From NCBI GenBank assembly GCA_029218485.1, contig JAQXRK010000151.1:1-10405 (forward strand): a DNA stretch of 10,405 nt. The letters are read 5' to 3'. This DNA comes from a bacterium. Lineage in GTDB: Bacteria; Bacillota; Clostridia; Christensenellales; CAG-138. Position 1 is the first letter of the stretch; each line of letters starts with the position of its first letter. Both the position numbers and the translations under genes were made by a program. The notes under the pieces were generated by a model, which saw only the letters and a list, made by a program, of their open reading frames with translations, did not search any database and was not told the DNA's origin. Positions 6,601-10,405 of this stretch are shown here, piece after piece.

Positions 6601-6950
6601 TGACGCTCTCCGATCTGCGCGTGATCGAGCTGACCGACCGCACGCTGGCAACCGGCCGCGGTTCGAGCGTGGTGCACGGCCTGTCGCACCGGAAGGACGG
6701 CAGCTTTTCCGGGCCGCTTGCGAGCGAGGAGGAGTTCCGCTCGCTCCTGCGGGCGGCGAAGCAAAAGGCCGCCGAAACGCTGGACTCCATGCTCGAGGGC
6801 GTGGCGGCCGCATCGCCCGCCGAGGGCGCGTGCCGCTGGTGCGAGTACCGGTCGCTGTGCCGCTTTGACCCGAAGCTGCCGCACTGCCGTGTGCGTCGCC
6901 GCACCCGGCTCTCGCAGAGCGCATTCTTCCGCCTGCTGGAGCAGCAATAG
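3678..6950 (+). CDS. addB: AddAB helicase-nuclease, subunit AddB
   Basis: This 1090-residue protein is the AddB subunit (Bacillus AddB is about 1166). AddAB binds double-strand ends, unwinds and degrades DNA until it meets a Chi site, and then hands a 3' tail to RecA. The N-terminus has a Walker A motif, GRAGSGKT (13-20). The middle is a helicase-like region that in characterised AddB scans for Chi rather than driving unwinding. The C-terminal RecB-type nuclease has GVIDRVD (Asp892), DYKTGG (Asp906, Lys908) and QLPLYL (Gln926). Four cysteines for the 4Fe-4S clasp are intact: Cys749 (FNACPF) and Cys1052, Cys1055, Cys1061 (CRWCEYRSLC). The start is the first of two adjacent ATGs, preceded by AGGAGAGG (3661-3668); 3681 is equally possible. 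addA follows 66 bases later. The gene shows the strong G+C bias of the host and no damage. Confidence 0.97.
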   Translation: MMNPAPGLHLITGRAGSGKTRALCDAVAAHMRRGERAILIVPEQHTFEAERRVAALGGGLIGIQVLSLERLCERVLAAAGDGRTFLSAQGVQMVVRRAAVRRQEELRCFSRIARANGFAAGIAALIGACKQACITPDMLRSAAERLPGRTLLSDKLHDTAILYEDTENYLSGRYLTADDSLLAAIQRLPGSFVAGVPVYVDGLPAATQQVYRLLEALLKTASSVTVALTLDADAPDADVFEPNAAARDALRRMADACNLPLFERRLDGRRAAEPALMALERRLNAYPDRPYTAATDALAVFGANSRASEVRALADAVLALARTGVRYRDMAVLVSDMDAYGCLLERTLAARGIPFFLDGRRSVRSHAAAELMLAAVRAAVGGYPAADVLSLVKTGFAGVSREDAERFENYVLRFGVHHGMFLSPFTRGDAPGPAETVRQTVMEPLQALRQALAGPEVSGKARAVYDYLDWLNVRQQLEQRAEALRAAGRVPLAEEHAQVWNALMGLLGQLDAIMGGERMSRAEFLTVLEEGLSETTLGVIPDTADRLRLSPLSRSGGSAVRALFVLGCSEGLLPRDHGDDGLINESEQDMLCGLGLPRMHGAAYLSAHERLTLYEALARPTERLYLFYPFTGDAGELPPSPLVARMQTLFPNAAHRTDLTGADALPCCRAAALERLTGALRRRAEDGVVPPELPALAGYFAHAEPPLLSRLLAAGRTGASEALPASLARALYGDRLRMSASRLEQFNACPFRHFAAYGLRAGERPEYRERAADLGTFYHDALNLFFRRAKEQGLSVRALTDEQQQTLLDEILPELIAAHNDGVLAGSERLRQTLFLMVETLRQSIAAIVRQLAAGGFEPAGTEVRFGEGCAFPPILIETPSGAQALLHGVIDRVDRAGSDVCRVVDYKTGGRNLEFDAIAAGLTLQLPLYLAAVLGAQETAVPAGMYYMPLRVPPAKDGEDVEAALIESFRLRGLTLSDLRVIELTDRTLATGRGSSVVHGLSHRKDGSFSGPLASEEEFRSLLRAAKQKAAETLDSMLEGVAAASPAEGACRWCEYRSLCRFDPKLPHCRVRRRTRLSQSAFFRLLEQQ

Positions 6951-7016
6951 CGCGGCGGGGCGGGGAACGGAACGACCGATGGATTCCATGGAAAACGGGA
7001 ACGAACGGAGGAGCGC

Positions 7017-10000
7017 ATGCCGCACTGGACGGAACCACAAAAACGGGCGATTGAAACGCCGGGCAATCTGATCGTCTCCGCCGCCGCGGGCGCGGGCAAA
7101 ACGGCCGTGCTGACGGAGCGGCTCACGCGCATCGTGGCGGCCGGCACGCCGGTCGACCGGCTGCTCGTGCTGACCTTCACGCGCGCCGCCGCGGCCGAGA
7201 TGAAGCAGCGCATGGAGCGGAAGCTCCGCCAGGCCGCCGCTGCCGAGCAGGACGCGGAGCGGCAGGCCTACCTGCGCGCGCAGGCCGGTGCGGTCGGCCG
7301 CGCGTACATCTCCACGATCGATGCGTTCTGCGCGCGCGTGCTGCGCCGCCACGGTCATCTGATCGACCTGCCGCCGTCGGTGCGCGTGCTCGACGACCTG
7401 GAGGCGCCGGTGCTCATGGAGCGCGTGAAGGACGCGCTGCTGACCGGCTTTGGCGCGGAGGACGACGCGAACTGGCGCACGCTGCTCTGCAGCTTCGGCA
7501 GCGAGGACGCCGCATGGGCGGCCGTCCACGACGTGTTCCTGTTCCTGCAGTCGCAGCCCGACCCGGAGGGCTGGCTCGACACGGCGGTGCGCCGCTATGA
7601 CGAGCCGGACTGGCGGCAATCGCTGCTCATCTCGGTCACGGTGGAGGCGCAGCTGGAGCTGAAGGAGGTTTTGGCCGGGCTGCAGGCCGCGCGGGACGCG
7701 ATGCCGCCCTCGTGGGCAGGCCCGATCGGCACGATGGACGAGGACCTGCTGTACCTGCGCGGCGCGCTGGTGCAGAGGACATACGACGGCTACCGCGCGG
7801 CGCTGCTGGCCTACGCGCCGGGGCGGCTGGCATTCCCCCGCGGCACGGCCGAGGAGGACAAGGCGGAGGCCAAGGCCGCGCGCGAGGCGGTCAAGAAGTG
7901 CGTGGCGGCCCAGTGCGAGCAGTTCTTCCGCACGGCGGACGAGGAGGAAGCGCTGCTGGAGAGGACCGGCCGCGTGCTCGGCGCGCTCCGGGCGGTCGTC
8001 GCGGCGTTCACGGCCATGTTCGACGCCGAAAAGCGGCGCATGGGCGCGCTGGACTACGCCGACCTTGAGCACATGACGCTCCGGCTCCTGCACAACGAGG
8101 AGGTCGCCGCCGAATACCGCGAGCGGTTTCTGTACATCGCGGTGGACGAGTACCAGGACAGCAACCGCGTGCAGGAGGCGCTGCTGCAGACCATCCGGCG
8201 CGAGGACAACCTGTTCTTCGTCGGGGATGTGAAGCAGTCCATCTACCGGTTCCGGCAGGCCGAGCCGGGGCTGTTCCTCGAAAAGCTGACCGCCTTCGAC
8301 GGCGCGGAGGGCAGCCGGATCGACCTGTCCAGCAACTTCCGCAGCGCGCCGGAGGTGCTCGGGGCGGTCAACGATGTGTTTGAAGCGATCCTCACCCGCG
8401 AGACGGGCGAGCTGGACTATGATGCGCGCGCGCGGCTCGTGCCGGGGCGGACCGACCTCTCCGGCGCCGCGGAGCTGCACCTGATCGAGCGGAGCATGGC
8501 GGATGGAACGGAGCCGCCGGAGCAGGCGGGCGGGGAAGCGCCGGAGGAACCGGCCGAATGGGAGGATGCGCTGGACGCGGAGGTGGAGGCGCGGCTGGTT
8601 GTGCAGCGCATTCGCAGCCTCATGCAGTCCGAAACGATCCCCGACCGGGAGACGGGGCGGCCGCGGCCGCTGCGCTACGGCGACTTTGCGATCCTGCTGC
8701 GCACCGCGACCGAGGCGGGCCACATGGCCGCGGCGCTTGCGCAGGCGGGCATTCCGTGCTATGCGCAGATGAGCGGCGGCTATTTCGACTCGATGGAGGT
8801 CATGCTCGCGCTCAACTGCCTCCGGGTGATCGACAACCGGCGGCAGGACATCCCGCTGCTGTCGGTGCTCAGCGCGGTGGCGGTTGCGGAGCGGCCGTTT
8901 TCGCTGGAGGAGCTGGCAACCATTCGCCTGCATGCGCCCGAGGGCAGCTTTTTCGATGCGCTCGAGCGGGCAGCCGCCGCGGACGATGCGCTCGGGCGGC
9001 GCGCGGCGGCGTTTCTGGACCGGCTGGAATACTGGCGGCAGGAGAGCCTGCTGCAGCCGGTGGACCGGCTGCTGGCGCGGCTGATGGACGAGACGGGGCT
9101 GTACGCGCAGATGGGCGCTTGCACGGGCGGCGCGCAGCGGCAGGCCAACCTCGACGCGCTGCTGTTTCGCGCGCGCGTGTTCGAGCAGGGCGGCGAGCGC
9201 GGCGTGGGCGCGTTTTTGAGGTTTATGGACCGCGCGGGGCAGAGCAGCGCGCGGCTGGGCGCGGCGCAGCAGGTGAGCGCGGACGTGGTGCGCGTGCTGA
9301 CCATCCATCGCTCCAAGGGACTGGAGTTTCCCATCGTATTTCTGTGCCAGCTCGGCCGCCGGTTCAATACGGACGACCAGCGGCGCAACCTGGTGCTGCA
9401 CGGCACGGCGGGGATCGGGCTTCGCTGGATCGACGGCGGCGTGCTGCGCGACACCGCGGCGCGGCGCGCGATCGTCAGGAAGCAGCGGCGCGAGCAGCTG
9501 GCCGAGGAGATGCGCGTGCTGTACGTCGGCATGACGCGCGCGGAGAGCCGGCTGATCATGATCGGCTCGTGGAGAAACGCGGAGCGGCTGCTCGGGCAGG
9601 CTGCGGTGCGGCCCGTGCCCGCGCAGGTGCTCTCCGCAAGCGCGCCGCTCTGCTGGCTGCTCATGGGCACGCGCGCGCACTGCACCACAACGCTGCACCG
9701 GCGCGAATCGTTTTTGACATCCGCTTCGGATGCGGCGCCGGGCAGGGCGCTGCCGGACATACCGGCCGATGTGCCGGAGGAAAGCGCTCGCGCGCTCGCG
9801 GAGCGGCTGTCATGGCGCTATCCGTTTGCCGGCGCGGCCGCGCTGCCGGCCAAGGCGGCGGTGAGCGCCGTTGCCCGCGCACGGGCGGGCGCACCGGAAC
9901 CGGAGCAGGAAACGGCGTTTGAACTGCCGGCGTTCGTGTGCGCCGCCGGCGCGGAGCAGGCGGACGGCGAGCGCCCCTTGACCGCGGCCGAACGCGGAAC

Positions 10001-10405
10001 GGCGGTGCATGCCGTGCTCGCGTCGCTCCCGGCTGCCGCGCTCACCGCAGAGCAGGTGCGCGCGCACTGCGACGGCATGGTGCGCGCCGGTTCGCTCACC
10101 GGGCAGCAGGCGGAGGCCGTGCCGGCGGCGCGGCTGGCCGAGCTGACGCAATCGGCGCTCTGGGCGCGCATGGGCGCGAGCGCGCGCTGCGAGCGCGAGC
10201 TGCCGTTCTCCTATCTCGTGCCCGCGGCCTCGCTCTACGGCGCGGACGCGGCGGACGAGAGCGTGCTGCTGCAGGGCGTGATCGACTGCTGCTTCCTCAC
10301 CGGCGACGGCTGGGTGCTGCTCGACTACAAGACCGACCGGCTGCGCGCGGGCGTGCCGCTCGAGGCGATGGCGGCGGAACACCTGCCGCAGCTCGAGCTG
10401 TATGC
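7017..10405 (+). CDS. addA: AddAB helicase-nuclease, subunit AddA (partial, runs off the right edge)
   Basis: The frame is open from the ATG at 7017 to the window end, giving 1129 residues without a stop; Bacillus AddA is about 1232. AddA is the ATP-driven 3'-5' UvrD-type motor and second nuclease of AddAB. Motifs run in order: Q motif TEPQKRAI (5-12), Walker A SAAAGAGKT (21-29), LTFTRAAAAEM (52-62), Walker B VDEYQDSN (376-383), GDVKQSIYRFR (403-413), LSSNFRS (437-443), TIHRSKGLEFP (762-772) and EEMRVLYVGMTRA (830-842). The RecB-type nuclease shows RGTAVH (993-998), GVID (Asp1090) and DYKTDR (1103-1108), and the QLELY motif is at the edge. A Glu/Pro-rich acidic loop lies at about 496-522. GGAGGAG (7007-7013) precedes the start. 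Only the last few dozen residues appear to be missing. The family assignment is very secure. Confidence 0.97.
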   Translation, partial: MPHWTEPQKRAIETPGNLIVSAAAGAGKTAVLTERLTRIVAAGTPVDRLLVLTFTRAAAAEMKQRMERKLRQAAAAEQDAERQAYLRAQAGAVGRAYISTIDAFCARVLRRHGHLIDLPPSVRVLDDLEAPVLMERVKDALLTGFGAEDDANWRTLLCSFGSEDAAWAAVHDVFLFLQSQPDPEGWLDTAVRRYDEPDWRQSLLISVTVEAQLELKEVLAGLQAARDAMPPSWAGPIGTMDEDLLYLRGALVQRTYDGYRAALLAYAPGRLAFPRGTAEEDKAEAKAAREAVKKCVAAQCEQFFRTADEEEALLERTGRVLGALRAVVAAFTAMFDAEKRRMGALDYADLEHMTLRLLHNEEVAAEYRERFLYIAVDEYQDSNRVQEALLQTIRREDNLFFVGDVKQSIYRFRQAEPGLFLEKLTAFDGAEGSRIDLSSNFRSAPEVLGAVNDVFEAILTRETGELDYDARARLVPGRTDLSGAAELHLIERSMADGTEPPEQAGGEAPEEPAEWEDALDAEVEARLVVQRIRSLMQSETIPDRETGRPRPLRYGDFAILLRTATEAGHMAAALAQAGIPCYAQMSGGYFDSMEVMLALNCLRVIDNRRQDIPLLSVLSAVAVAERPFSLEELATIRLHAPEGSFFDALERAAAADDALGRRAAAFLDRLEYWRQESLLQPVDRLLARLMDETGLYAQMGACTGGAQRQANLDALLFRARVFEQGGERGVGAFLRFMDRAGQSSARLGAAQQVSADVVRVLTIHRSKGLEFPIVFLCQLGRRFNTDDQRRNLVLHGTAGIGLRWIDGGVLRDTAARRAIVRKQRREQLAEEMRVLYVGMTRAESRLIMIGSWRNAERLLGQAAVRPVPAQVLSASAPLCWLLMGTRAHCTTTLHRRESFLTSASDAAPGRALPDIPADVPEESARALAERLSWRYPFAGAAALPAKAAVSAVARARAGAPEPEQETAFELPAFVCAAGAEQADGERPLTAAERGTAVHAVLASLPAAALTAEQVRAHCDGMVRAGSLTGQQAEAVPAARLAELTQSALWARMGASARCERELPFSYLVPAASLYGADAADESVLLQGVIDCCFLTGDGWVLLDYKTDRLRAGVPLEAMAAEHLPQLELY

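Noticed and set aside
6951..7016. Short frame starting at 6979 between addB and addA
   Set aside because: It has no clear ribosome site, overlaps the certain addA start in another frame and gives basic, low-complexity sequence.
3564..9698. An open frame of over 2000 codons on the minus strand opposite addB and addA
   Set aside because: It is a shadow of two certain genes in very G+C-rich DNA, where stop codons are rare. Its translation is low-complexity (Arg, Ala, His, Gln, Leu) with no domain, and it runs across the gene boundary.
1..10405. CRISPR array, tRNA, rRNA, toxin-antitoxin or anti-phage gene cluster
   Set aside because: I looked for regularly spaced repeats, tRNA-like folds and known defence motifs on both strands and saw none; AddAB is a housekeeping repair enzyme, although it also degrades phage DNA ends.

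Overview
The window looks like a chromosomal piece of a high-G+C, endospore-forming (or formerly sporulating) member of the Firmicutes/Clostridia. It carries a clear spo0A, the master regulator of sporulation, and the Gram-positive-type helicase-nuclease pair addB-addA with the AddB iron-sulfur cysteines. Genes from about 2000 onward are very G+C rich (48 of 60 bases are G or C in 5341-5400). The left end is much more A+T rich (18 of 60 in 721-780), which points to acquired DNA there.

Layout. (1) 1-1948 is a recombinase segment. It holds a serine resolvase gene (+, 64-621), an A+T-rich stretch with a small two-helix membrane protein or gene fragment (-, 642-920), and a tyrosine integrase gene (-, 935-1855). 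The integrase reading frame stops exactly where the catalytic tyrosine is expected. Short repeats of the type ttcataggct lie near both ends of this segment. (2) 1949-2802 is spo0A (-) with its own rho-independent terminator. (3) 2803-3112 is a divergent control region with a promoter for each side. (4) 3113-10405 is a probable operon, thpR-addB-addA (+). It encodes an RNA 2',3'-cyclic phosphodiesterase and the two subunits of the AddAB double-strand-break end-processing enzyme. addA runs off the right edge of the window while still open.

How it fits together. AddA and AddB form one heterodimer that resects broken DNA ends for RecA; thpR is co-transcribed upstream, but its link to repair is unclear. 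spo0A is transcribed away from this operon and seems to be a single-gene unit. The recombinase segment sits directly downstream of the spo0A terminator, a position where an insertion would spare host genes.

I do not see a convincing new multi-gene system. The features most worth a second look are the integrase break at its active-site codon, the fused A+T-rich membrane-protein segment, the palindrome in front of the resolvase gene, and the repeats bracketing the segment.
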